Shown here piece by piece: positions 36,644 to 45,164 of a stretch of 64,000 nucleotides of DNA. This DNA comes from Lachnospiraceae bacterium UBA3273. GTDB lineage: Bacteria; Bacillota; Clostridia; Lachnospirales; Lachnospiraceae. The DNA lies in contig DEUB01000010.1 of assembly GCA_002362385.1 (NCBI GenBank), positions 1-64,000 of the forward strand, read 5' to 3'. How positions within the stretch are numbered: position 1 is the first letter of the stretch; every line of letters begins with the position of its first letter. The notes below the pieces were generated by a model, which saw only the letters and a list, made by a program, of their open reading frames with translations, was not told the origin of the DNA and searched no databases. A program made the position numbers and the translations under genes.

Positions 36644-37126
36644 ATGGTAAAGCAGAAAGAAGCATGGAGCAACGGATGGCAGATGAATCAGGAAGAGGCG
36701 GTCAACAGAATGGAGCTTAAGATTATGCCCCTTTCGGAAAACGAAGCTTTTGCAAGGGTGGCGGTGGCGGCATTTATGACACAGTTAGATCCTACCTTAG
36801 AGGAGGTTGAAGACGTAAAGACCGCAGTTTCGGAAGCGGTAACCAACAGCATCATCCACGGATATGAGAATAAGGGAGGAAACAAGCCCGTTGTGATCGA
36901 GGCATATCTGACAAAGAGGCGGATACATATCAGGATAGAGGATGAGGGCGTGGGTATCGAAAACATAGGAAGGGCCATGGAACCTTTGTTTACCACAAAA
37001 CCGGAGCTGGAACGCTCGGGGATGGGGTTTGCGTTTATGGAGGCGTTCATGGATGAACTGCATGTGGAATCAGGACGGGGAAGAGGCACAGTCGTTTACA
37101 TGAGTAAACAGATAGGCGGGCAGTAG
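36644..37126 (+). CDS. spoIIAB: Anti-sigma F factor, serine kinase
   Basis: 160 residues with the GHKL fold: VSEAVTNSIIHGYE (N box), EDEGVGIENI (G1) and RSGMGFAFMEAF (G2). It binds sigma F and phosphorylates SpoIIAA. ATG 36644 is used because TAGGAGGAGAAA lies just upstream. The first 15 residues (MVKQKEAWSNGWQMNQ) are longer than in Bacillus SpoIIAB. Three bases separate it from sigF. Confidence 0.96.
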   Translation: MVKQKEAWSNGWQMNQEEAVNRMELKIMPLSENEAFARVAVAAFMTQLDPTLEEVEDVKTAVSEAVTNSIIHGYENKGGNKPVVIEAYLTKRRIHIRIEDEGVGIENIGRAMEPLFTTKPELERSGMGFAFMEAFMDELHVESGRGRGTVVYMSKQIGGQ

Positions 37127-37129
37127 CTT

Positions 37130-37888
37130 ATGGACCCTACGACGCAATTGTTGATACAGGCGAAGAAGGGCGACAAAAATGCCAGGGATGTACTTGTCGA
37201 AAAAAACCTGGGACTGGTCCGCTTTATCGTAAAGCGTTTCCAAAACAGGGGGTATGATACAGAGGATCTGTTCCAGATAGGCTGTATCGGTCTGGTAAAG
37301 GCGGTGGATCAGTTTGACTTAGAGTATCAGGTAAAATTTTCCACCTATGCAGTGCCCCTGATAACAGGAGAGATCAAGAGATTTTTACGGGACGACGGAA
37401 TGATCAAGGTGTCCCGCACTTTGAAGGAGAACGGATACCGGATCAAGCAGGCGGCGGAAATGCTTTCCGGAAAATACGGCAGGGAGCCTGCCATGAAGGA
37501 GTTGGAGGAAGCTACGGGACTGAAAAAGGAAGAGATAGCCATGGCCTTAGAGGCGAATGTGGAGATCGAGTCCATTTACAGAACGGTCTATCAGTCGGAC
37601 GGCAATGAAATCTATCTGGTGGATAAAATCGTAAAGGGAGCGGAAACAGGAACGCTTTCCAAAGGGGGAGCGGATGCGGAAAAGGAACGGCTCCTTGACC
37701 ATATGTTGTTAAAGCAGCTGATGGACAAGCTGGACGGAAAGGAAAAGGAAATTATCCGCCTGCGCTTTTTTGAAGACAAGACCCAGACGGAGGTGGCAAA
37801 GATTTTGAATATGAATCAGGTGCAGGTATGCAGACAGGAAAAGAAAACCCTTATAAAGCTGCGGGCCATGGCGCTTAAAGAGGGATAG
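37130..37888 (+). CDS. sigF: RNA polymerase sigma F factor
   Basis: 252 residues with regions 2, 3 and 4 of a sigma-70 type sporulation factor: region 2 GYDTEDLFQIGCIGLVKAV and FSTYAVPLITGEI, region 3 KVSRTLKENGYRI, region 4 ending FFEDKTQTEVAKILNMNQVQ. Gene order and length match sigma F, the first forespore-specific factor. In this class of bacteria it controls early forespore genes. Confidence 0.97.
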   Translation: MDPTTQLLIQAKKGDKNARDVLVEKNLGLVRFIVKRFQNRGYDTEDLFQIGCIGLVKAVDQFDLEYQVKFSTYAVPLITGEIKRFLRDDGMIKVSRTLKENGYRIKQAAEMLSGKYGREPAMKELEEATGLKKEEIAMALEANVEIESIYRTVYQSDGNEIYLVDKIVKGAETGTLSKGGADAEKERLLDHMLLKQLMDKLDGKEKEIIRLRFFEDKTQTEVAKILNMNQVQVCRQEKKTLIKLRAMALKEG

Positions 37889-37972
37889 CGCTCCTTTAAG
37901 GCGTTTTGCAAAAGACTCTTGACAAAAGCTTTAAATGTTTGTAAGGTGTATAAGCTGAGAGGAGTTTTTAGT

Positions 37973-38866
37973 ATGATAGAGCGGCTTTATGACTGCGCCG
38001 TGGACGCAGCCTTAGACGGTATAAAAATATTGCCCTTTTTGTTTTTTGCATATCTTGTGATGGAATATGTGGAACACAGGATGGGAGAACGCTCCAAGGA
38101 TGTGATCCGAAGGTCGGGAGGGTTCGGTCCTTTACTTGGAGCCCTCTGCGGAGCTTTTCCCCAGTGCGGTTTTTCTGCGGCTGCATCCAATCTGTATGCG
38201 GGCAGGATCATTACTACGGGCACGCTGTTGGCGATTTACTTATCTACTTCCGACGAGATGCTTCCCATTCTTATTTCAAAGCAGGTCCCCCTTCCTGACA
38301 TCATGAAAATTCTGGGCTTAAAGGTTTTGATCGGTATGGCGGCGGGCTTTGTGATCGACTGGCTCTTTGGAAGGCGCCAAAAGATCAGGGCCTATGCGGA
38401 ACGTCCCCACGACGACGAAAGATTTCATATCGACCAGATCTGTGAGAATGAAAACTGTAAGTGTGAAGAGGGAATCTTAAAGTCTGCCTGCAGGCATACT
38501 TTACATATATTTCTGTTTATCCTGCTCATTACATTCATATTTAACCTCTGCATTGATTTTATAGGGAGCGGGAACATCGAACATTTCATTTTGAACAAGC
38601 CCGTGATCGGAGTGATCCTTGCCGCCGTGATAGGCCTGATCCCCAATTGTGCGGCATCGGTCATCATCACGGAACTGTATTTAAAAGGCATGATGAGCTT
38701 TGGCGCTATGATGGCCGGACTTTTAGTGGGCGCAGGCGTGGGCCTTATCGTGCTCTGCCGGGTAAACGAGGATGTAAAGGATAATTTAAGGATAATCGGA
38801 CTGCTTTATCTGTGCGGCGTTTTAGGCGGCGTCCTGCTGGAGCTCCTGGGAATCGCAGCGGGGTAG
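37973..38866 (+). CDS. Putative 10-helix heavy-metal exporter (ArsP_2/manganese-type)
   Basis: 297 residues with about eight to ten helices in two halves separated by a Cys/His-rich loop (CENENCKC, near 158-164). Two related motifs mark the halves: GAFPQCGFSAAASNLYAGRI and GLIPNCAASVIITELYLKGM, each with a Cys in the membrane. The family (Pfam ArsP_2, also annotated as a putative manganese transporter) likely exports a metal or metalloid. ATG 37973 has AGAGGAG at good spacing. It lies directly after sigF, and the metal cannot be read from the sequence. Confidence 0.75.
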   Translation: MIERLYDCAVDAALDGIKILPFLFFAYLVMEYVEHRMGERSKDVIRRSGGFGPLLGALCGAFPQCGFSAAASNLYAGRIITTGTLLAIYLSTSDEMLPILISKQVPLPDIMKILGLKVLIGMAAGFVIDWLFGRRQKIRAYAERPHDDERFHIDQICENENCKCEEGILKSACRHTLHIFLFILLITFIFNLCIDFIGSGNIEHFILNKPVIGVILAAVIGLIPNCAASVIITELYLKGMMSFGAMMAGLLVGAGVGLIVLCRVNEDVKDNLRIIGLLYLCGVLGGVLLELLGIAAG

Positions 38867-38994
38867 CAGGTCTTTGTCCGGCAGTAATATTTACAAATAA
38901 AGGACTGTTCACGAAATCGATAATATGTTATAGTTATATATGTATAATTATGTCGCATTTTGTGTAAAAAAACATACGAAAGTGGAGGTCTGAT

Positions 38995-40740
38995 ATGAAG
39001 GGCAAACTTATGAAAAGGCGCATTTTGTGTCTGTTTCTTGTATTTTGTCTGTTTTTGACGGGGTGTTCAGGTATTAGCCTTGGCAAATCGGAAGGGGAAC
39101 GGTTTGACGAATATACCGAAGCAATTTTTAAGGAAGAGATTGCGCAAAACACCATAAACCTGCATTATACACTGGCTTATCCCGAAAATTACGGTATAAC
39201 CGATTATGATATTTCCTTAGGAGAGTTTACCATGGAGGACTTTGAGGATTCCGCGGATGAACTGGAAAAGATGAAAAAGGAACTGGAGAGGTTTGACAGA
39301 AGCAGGCTGAATGAGGAACAGAAGCTGACCTACGATCTTTTTATGGATTATGTGGATACGGAGCTGCCGGTGGCGGATCTGTATTTATATACGGAGCTTT
39401 TAAGCCCTTTAAAAGGATATCAGTCCAGTCTTCCGGTCCTGCTTGCGGAATATACCTTCCGGAAAAAACAGGATATTGAAGACTATCTTCTGCTGCTTGA
39501 GGAAATCGACGACGTTTTTGAAAATATCATGGTCTTTGAAAAGGCAAAAGCGGACGCCGGGCTTTTTATGCCAGACTTTGCCATAGACGGTACCATAGAA
39601 CAATGTGAACAGTTCATTGAGGATCCGGAAAACAATTACATGATAGAGGTGTTTAACGACAAGATAGACGCTTTTTCGGGACTGAGCGAGGAAGAAAAGG
39701 ACGCCTATAAGGAAAGAAACAAGACGCTCATAACAACGGAGGTTGTGGACGGCTATCAAATGCTGATAGAAGAGCTTTCCGATTTAAAGGGGAGCGGCGT
39801 CAATGACAGAGGCCTTTATTATTATGACGACGGAGTCCGGTATTACGAATATCTGATCCGCACCGGTGTGGGGACTGACGAGTCTGTGGAGGATCTTCAA
39901 GAACGGACCTGGGATTATATCCTGTCCTGCTTTATGAATATGTATGAATCCATGGAAGAAAATCCCGATGTCTATGATGGGCTTTACGATTATGAATATC
40001 CTCTCACGGATCCTGATGAGATCATGAAAGATCTGATGGAAAAAACAAAAGTGGATTTTCCGGTGCCGCCGGAGGTGGATTATACCATCAAGTATGTTCA
40101 CCCTTCCATGGAGGAGCATGAAAGCCCTGCGTTTTATCTGACCCCGCCTATTGACGATATTGAGAATAATGTTATTTATATCAACCGAAAAGATCTGGAT
40201 GATGAAATTTATACCACCATTGCCCATGAGGGCTATCCGGGACATTTGTATCAGACCGTGTCTACTTCGGAGCATGGGTTGTCCTTAGCCCGCAATCTGT
40301 TTTCTTATTCGGGTTATTCTGAGGGCTGGGCCACATATGTGGAAATGTACTCTTACGGCATCAGCGGCCTGGATGAGGATGTCGCCGATATCCTGGCTTG
40401 GGAAAACGGCGTCAACCTGGGTATTTCCGCATATATTGATATGGGCATCCATTACGACGGATGGGATCTTCAAGATGTAAAGGATTTCCTGGCTGATTTC
40501 GGGATCGAAGACGGAGAAACGTCAAAGGAGATCTATGAGCTGATCGTAGAAGAACCCTCCTATTATCTCACTTATTTTATCGGGTATCTGGAACTTTTAA
40601 AACTGCGGGATAAGGCGGAGAATAAACTGAAAGAGGATTTTACATTAAAGGATTTTCACAAATTTATTATTGAAATCGGACCGGCTCCTTTTTATATCAT
40701 AGAAGACCGGATGGATGATTGGATCAGGGAGCAGAAATAA
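38995..40740 (+). CDS. DUF885-family lipoprotein, putative zinc-dependent peptidase
   Basis: 581 residues. A signal peptide with lipobox (LTGC-SG) anchors it outside the cell. Most of the chain is helical and belongs to DUF885. The motif AHEGYPGHLYQ (near 406) carries the H-E-x(3)-H-type pair of the gluzincin-like DUF885 group, with a further Glu in YSEGWATYVEM downstream. Some members are carboxypeptidases or aminopeptidases; none can be assigned here. GGAGG lies seven bases before ATG 38995. It precedes a hybrid histidine kinase by 37 bases, so they may be cotranscribed. Confidence 0.85.
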   Translation: MKGKLMKRRILCLFLVFCLFLTGCSGISLGKSEGERFDEYTEAIFKEEIAQNTINLHYTLAYPENYGITDYDISLGEFTMEDFEDSADELEKMKKELERFDRSRLNEEQKLTYDLFMDYVDTELPVADLYLYTELLSPLKGYQSSLPVLLAEYTFRKKQDIEDYLLLLEEIDDVFENIMVFEKAKADAGLFMPDFAIDGTIEQCEQFIEDPENNYMIEVFNDKIDAFSGLSEEEKDAYKERNKTLITTEVVDGYQMLIEELSDLKGSGVNDRGLYYYDDGVRYYEYLIRTGVGTDESVEDLQERTWDYILSCFMNMYESMEENPDVYDGLYDYEYPLTDPDEIMKDLMEKTKVDFPVPPEVDYTIKYVHPSMEEHESPAFYLTPPIDDIENNVIYINRKDLDDEIYTTIAHEGYPGHLYQTVSTSEHGLSLARNLFSYSGYSEGWATYVEMYSYGISGLDEDVADILAWENGVNLGISAYIDMGIHYDGWDLQDVKDFLADFGIEDGETSKEIYELIVEEPSYYLTYFIGYLELLKLRDKAENKLKEDFTLKDFHKFIIEIGPAPFYIIEDRMDDWIREQK

Positions 40741-40777
40741 CTGCCGCATATAATTTTGAGGAAATAGGTGATAAAGA

Positions 40778-43321
40778 ATGTTCAAAAATACCAAAAAATT
40801 TTTGATAGTCGGGTTCAGTTTTCTAATTGTTGTATGTATTTTCAGTTTTTGGAGCATATCCATGCAGATGGACAGGGGAAGCACTGAGGCGGTCAATGAT
40901 GTGGGCAGACTGTATATGTCGGAAATGAACAAGCAGATTCAGGAAAAATATACTACGGTCGTCGACCTTAAGCTGTCCCAGGTAGAAGGGATTATAAAGC
41001 GTACGCCTCCCGAATCCGTTCATTACGGGGAAGAAATGCTGGAGGAACTGGTTATCAGCGCCGAGGTAAGGAATTTTACCTATCTGGGTCTTTACAGGGA
41101 GGACGGAACCTGCGAGGTCATCTACGGAGAGCCGGTCCAGGTCATTGATGAACCGGAGTTCCTGGAAGGACTGAGCAATGAAAATATCAAAATAAGCAGC
41201 GCTGAAAACGAGGCGGGCGAAAGACTGCTTTTGCTGATCCAGAATGCAAAATATGAAATGGGAGACGGCAGCGCCAGTGCGGCGCTGGTAGCCGGCATTC
41301 CCATGGATTATCTGAACGAGGCGCTGTTCCTGGGAGAAGATAAAGGTCTGGTATATTCCCATATTATCCGCGAGGACGGAAGCTATGTCATCAGAAACGG
41401 CGACGCCTTCCGCGAAAGCTATTTTCAGCGTATGAAGGATATGCTGATAGAATTGGACGGGAAAACGCCGGAAGAGTATATTCAGGAGCTAAAGGATGCA
41501 ATAGCGTCAAAGTCGGATTATACCACCATGATCTTAGAGAAAGGAATGCGCGGACATATTTATTGTTCCCCGCTTTTGGAATCCGACTGGTATCTCATAA
41601 CCGTTATGCCTTACGGGGCCATGGACGACGCTATTGATAAACTGGGTAATCAGCGCGTTTATACGTTATTGGGCTACTGCGCCGTTATTTTGGGAATTAT
41701 TCTGGTCATGTTCGTGGTCTATTACAGGATGTCCCAGAAACAGATCAGGGAACTGGATGAGGCGAGGCGTGAAGCCGACCATGCCAATAAGGCAAAAAGC
41801 GAATTCCTTTCCAATATGAGCCATGATATCCGGACGCCCATGAACGGGATCGTGGGAATGACGGCGATTGCCCGGACAAATATCGACGATAAGGAACGGG
41901 TAAAGGACTGCCTTGAGAAAATTACCTTATCCAGCAAGCATCTGCTGGGACTGATCAACGATGTTTTGGATATGTCCAAAATCGAAAGCGGCAAGCTTAA
42001 TCTGAATATGGATATGCTTTCCCTGCGGGACGCCATGGAAAGCATTGTCAACATCGTGCAGCCCCAGGTCAAGGAAAGAAGACAGCATTTTGATATTTTT
42101 ATCCAGAAAATTTTGACGGAGGATATTTACTGCGACGGCGTGAGACTGAACCAGATCCTGATAAACCTTCTTTCAAACGCCATTAAATACACGCCTGAAG
42201 AGGGACGGATCAACGTATATCTTTCCCAGGAGGAATCTCCTGTGGGAAGGGAATATGTGCGGTGCCATTTCAGGGTAAAGGACAGCGGAATAGGTATGTC
42301 GGAGGAATTCCAGAAAACGATCTTTGACACCTTTACCAGAGAGAAAGTGACCCAGGTGGATAAAACCGAAGGGGCGGGCCTTGGAATGGCTATTACCAAG
42401 TGTATTGTGGACGCCATGAACGGTACCATAGAACTGCACAGCGCACCCGGAAAGGGAAGCGAATTCCATGTGATACTCGATCTGGAAAAAGCGGACACCA
42501 GGGTAAAGAATATTATGCTGCCTGCATGGAATGCCCTTGTGGTGGACAATAACGAGGATCTGTGCTACAGCGCTGCGGACGCCTTAAAAGAAATCGGGAT
42601 CAATCCCGAATGTGCTTTTGGAGGCAGGGAAGCCGTCGAAATGGTAAAGAAACGTCATGAGAGGGGAGACGATTACCAGCTTGTGCTGATCGACTGGAAA
42701 ATGCCGGAAATGGACGGGCTTGAAACGACGAAGGAGATCAGAAAGCATTTAGGGGACGAGGTTCCGATCCTGATCATATCCGCTTATGACTGGAGCGATA
42801 TCAAGGATGAGGCAATAAAGGCCGGTGCCCACGGCTTTATATCAAAGCCTTTGTTCAAATCAAATCTGTATCTGGGACTTTCCAGGTTTGTAGAGGGCAG
42901 AGACGGTATGGAGGATGAAGACGAGAAAAAGGTAAAGGATTTTACGGGAAAGAAGATCCTGATCGCAGAAGATAACGATCTGAATTGGGAAATTGCCAAT
43001 GAGCTGCTTTCTGCCGCCGGATTTAAGCTGGAACGTGCGGAAAACGGAAAGATCTGCGTGGAAAAGTTTGAGGCTTCAAAAGAAGGCGAATACGACGTGA
43101 TCCTGATGGATATCAGAATGCCTGTTATGAACGGGTATGATGCCGCGTCTGCGATTCGCGCCCTCGACCGCTCCGATGCGAAACTGCCTATTATTGCAAT
43201 GACTGCAGACGCTTTTTCCGAGGATATACAGCACAGTCTGGACTGTGGGATGAATGCCCATATATCAAAGCCTATCGATGTCAATAAGGTCATCAATGAA
43301 CTTACAAAATATCTGGATTAA
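40778..43321 (+). CDS. Membrane hybrid histidine kinase with two receiver domains
   Basis: 847 residues. A first membrane helix (about 8-26) and a second (about 292-314) enclose an extracellular Cache-like sensor. Then come HisKA with the phosphorylated His in FLSNMSHDIRTPMNG (near 347), HATPase_c with N box LINLLSNAIKYT, G1 DSGIGM and G2 EGAGLGMAI. Two REC domains follow: the first (about 585-705) with Asp in VLIDWKMPEMDG and the second (about 725-845) with Asp in VILMDIRMPVMNG. No Hpt domain is present, so the phosphate should go to a separate Hpt protein; two are encoded 6-11 kb downstream. It follows the DUF885 gene closely. Confidence 0.94.
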   Translation: MFKNTKKFLIVGFSFLIVVCIFSFWSISMQMDRGSTEAVNDVGRLYMSEMNKQIQEKYTTVVDLKLSQVEGIIKRTPPESVHYGEEMLEELVISAEVRNFTYLGLYREDGTCEVIYGEPVQVIDEPEFLEGLSNENIKISSAENEAGERLLLLIQNAKYEMGDGSASAALVAGIPMDYLNEALFLGEDKGLVYSHIIREDGSYVIRNGDAFRESYFQRMKDMLIELDGKTPEEYIQELKDAIASKSDYTTMILEKGMRGHIYCSPLLESDWYLITVMPYGAMDDAIDKLGNQRVYTLLGYCAVILGIILVMFVVYYRMSQKQIRELDEARREADHANKAKSEFLSNMSHDIRTPMNGIVGMTAIARTNIDDKERVKDCLEKITLSSKHLLGLINDVLDMSKIESGKLNLNMDMLSLRDAMESIVNIVQPQVKERRQHFDIFIQKILTEDIYCDGVRLNQILINLLSNAIKYTPEEGRINVYLSQEESPVGREYVRCHFRVKDSGIGMSEEFQKTIFDTFTREKVTQVDKTEGAGLGMAITKCIVDAMNGTIELHSAPGKGSEFHVILDLEKADTRVKNIMLPAWNALVVDNNEDLCYSAADALKEIGINPECAFGGREAVEMVKKRHERGDDYQLVLIDWKMPEMDGLETTKEIRKHLGDEVPILIISAYDWSDIKDEAIKAGAHGFISKPLFKSNLYLGLSRFVEGRDGMEDEDEKKVKDFTGKKILIAEDNDLNWEIANELLSAAGFKLERAENGKICVEKFEASKEGEYDVILMDIRMPVMNGYDAASAIRALDRSDAKLPIIAMTADAFSEDIQHSLDCGMNAHISKPIDVNKVINELTKYLD

Positions 43322-43347
43322 AAAATAAAGAAATAATAAAAAGTAAG

Positions 43348-43409
43348 AAAGAAGGATTTCGGGTTTTTCCTGTCCATAGAGGAAAGGACCTTTGAACTCC
43401 TTCTTTTTT
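43348..43409 (+). terminator. Rho-independent terminator after the first hybrid kinase gene
   Basis: AAAGAAGGA (43348-43356) pairs with TCCTTCTTT (43398-43406) around an inner stem, followed by Ts. Confidence 0.75.
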
Positions 43410-43489
43410 GCGGTACGGCAGGGATGTTTTTTGCATAGTATTTGAAATCTTTGGAAAACTATTAGAAAAAAATCTGGAGATGAAAAAAA

Positions 43490-44110
43490 GTGGATCTTAT
43501 TTATATGAACTTAAGCCCTAAAGTGCAAATTACCAAAAGCGGCGTTACGGCGGAGGATGTGGCCGAAATAACGGGAAGAAACCAGGACGTTGTGGAAAAA
43601 GCAAGAAAAACCCAGGTTTATGAATTTTCAGAGGACCATACCCGCCGGATCGTCAGCCAGTTAAAGGTTATCAGCTGCATTGAGAAGGCCTGCCCGTCGG
43701 CTACGGTCGTACCCGTGGGAGCACAGGAAACGATCTTAGAGTATTCTTCCGATCCTGAGCACAATAAGGTGTGGGAGATTTTGAAGGTCATATTCGTATC
43801 CTGCGTCAGTTTTTTCGGAACGGGATTTACGATCATGGCTTATCATAATGACATCGGGATCAGAGCTGTTTTTGAACAGATATCTTCTCTTATAACGGGA
43901 GAGGGCAGTAAGGGAATGCTGACTATAGAAATCGCTTATGCCGCAGGGCTTGCGGGAGGAATCATTATATTCTTCAACCACATCGGCAGACGCAGGATTA
44001 CCCACGACCCCACGCCTATTGAAGTGTCCATGCGTAAATACGAGGATGACGTTAATAATACCCTGGCGGAAGTCTGGGAAAGGGAGGGAAAGACCATTGA
44101 TGCTCCTTAA
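43490..44110 (+). CDS. spoVAA: Stage V sporulation protein AA
   Basis: 206 residues from GTG. Residues about 1-95 are a cytoplasmic domain (GVTAEDVAEITGRNQDVVEK), followed by two helices (about 100-122, 145-165) and a cytoplasmic tail. This matches SpoVAA, part of the channel that moves dipicolinic acid and calcium into the spore. CATAGTA at 43434-43440 resembles the -10 of sigma G promoters, with a poor -35. It overlaps spoVAB by 11 bases. Confidence 0.9.
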   Translation: MDLIYMNLSPKVQITKSGVTAEDVAEITGRNQDVVEKARKTQVYEFSEDHTRRIVSQLKVISCIEKACPSATVVPVGAQETILEYSSDPEHNKVWEILKVIFVSCVSFFGTGFTIMAYHNDIGIRAVFEQISSLITGEGSKGMLTIEIAYAAGLAGGIIIFFNHIGRRRITHDPTPIEVSMRKYEDDVNNTLAEVWEREGKTIDAP

Positions 44111-44543
44111 ATATTTATTGCTGGTAATAGCGGGGATCTCCTTCGGCGCACTGGCGGCGGCAGGCGTTTTTACCGTATTGGTGGCGGTAGGGCTGATACC
44201 CCGGTTCGCGGGAAAGACCCATACGGCCTCCCATATTTTCTTTTATGAAAACTGTGTGATCTTTGGGACCATTACAGGTATGCTTTTCAGCATTTTTGTA
44301 AACATTCATGACTACAGCAGCATGATACTGGGGGGCGTTGCGTCTGCGGCGGAAATCGTTATGGGTTTTTTCACGGGGTGCTTTGTGGGATGCCTTGCTT
44401 TATCCATTGCGGAAATGCTGGATTCCATTCCTATTTTTGCCAGAAGGGTAAGGCTCAAATGGGGGATCGGCATTGCCATATTCATGGTAGCGTTAGGGAA
44501 AATGGCGGGGGCCCTTCTGTATTTTTTGCAGGGAATAGAATAA
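44100..44543 (+). CDS. spoVAB: Stage V sporulation protein AB
   Basis: 147 residues, about four helices (start MLLKYLLLVIAGISFGALAA). The segment RFAGKTHTASHIFFYENC is characteristic of SpoVAB. ATG 44100 follows AGGGAGG; a TTG three bases earlier is an alternative. It overlaps spoVAA and is followed 21 bases later by spoVAC. Confidence 0.9.
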   Translation: MLLKYLLLVIAGISFGALAAAGVFTVLVAVGLIPRFAGKTHTASHIFFYENCVIFGTITGMLFSIFVNIHDYSSMILGGVASAAEIVMGFFTGCFVGCLALSIAEMLDSIPIFARRVRLKWGIGIAIFMVALGKMAGALLYFLQGIE

Positions 44544-44564
44544 GGTTCGGAAAGGAAGAAAATC

Positions 44565-45035
44565 ATGACAAAAAAGGAATTGGAACAGGAAAAACAAAAA
44601 GAATACGATAAACTGGTAAAACAGGTAACGCCTAAAAATAGTCTTTTACTGCAGATGTGCAAGGCCTTTCTTGTGGGAGGCATTATCTGTACCATCGGAC
44701 AGGGAATTTTGGAAGGCGCCGGGGCTTTAGGGCTTGACAAGGACATGGCGGGGACCTGGTGCTCCGTTTTGCTGATCCTTTTAAGCGTTGTGCTGACGGG
44801 ATTAAGCCTTTACCAGCCCATTGCGGATTTCGGCGGGGCGGGTGCCCTCGTCCCCATTACTGGATTTGCCAATTCCGTATGTGCTCCGGCTATTGAATTC
44901 CAGGCTGAGGGACAGGTCTTCGGCGTAGGCGTAAAGATATTTACCATTGCGGGGCCCGTAATTCTTTACGGTATATTTACAAGCTGGCTTTTGGGGCTTC
45001 TCTACTGGTGCGGCATGATGCTGGGAGTGGTTTGA
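44565..45035 (+). CDS. spoVAC: Stage V sporulation protein AC
   Basis: 156 residues. A hydrophilic N-terminus with VTPKNSLLLQMCKAFLVGG and the central LVPITGFANSVCAPAIEFQ are characteristic of SpoVAC, a mechanosensitive-type channel of the SpoVA complex. Normally spoVAD and spoVAE follow; here the operon ends and a signalling gene begins 130 bases later. Confidence 0.9.
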   Translation: MTKKELEQEKQKEYDKLVKQVTPKNSLLLQMCKAFLVGGIICTIGQGILEGAGALGLDKDMAGTWCSVLLILLSVVLTGLSLYQPIADFGGAGALVPITGFANSVCAPAIEFQAEGQVFGVGVKIFTIAGPVILYGIFTSWLLGLLYWCGMMLGVV

Positions 45036-45049
45036 ATGAAAACATTAAA

Positions 45050-45078
45050 TTGACATTAAAAACATCATTGAATATAAT
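45050..45078 (+). promoter_or_regulatory. Perfect consensus sigma-A promoter of the signalling operon
   Basis: TTGACA (45050-45055), exactly 17 bases, TATAAT (45073-45078), about 85 bases before the GTG of the second hybrid kinase. All twelve consensus bases match. The distance leaves room for a short leader. Confidence 0.85.
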
Positions 45079-45164
45079 TTTAAATATAACGGGAAGTTTT
45101 ATGCGGCAGGGGAAAAGTAAAAGGCCATAATGCAATCATAAATTACTACTTTGGGAGAACTTGA

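Noticed and set aside
37889..37972. Riboswitch (manganese type) before the metal exporter
   Set aside because: The 84-base gap is too short for the yybP-ykoY fold and shows no matching sequence; a weak TTGACA at 37919 is all I see.
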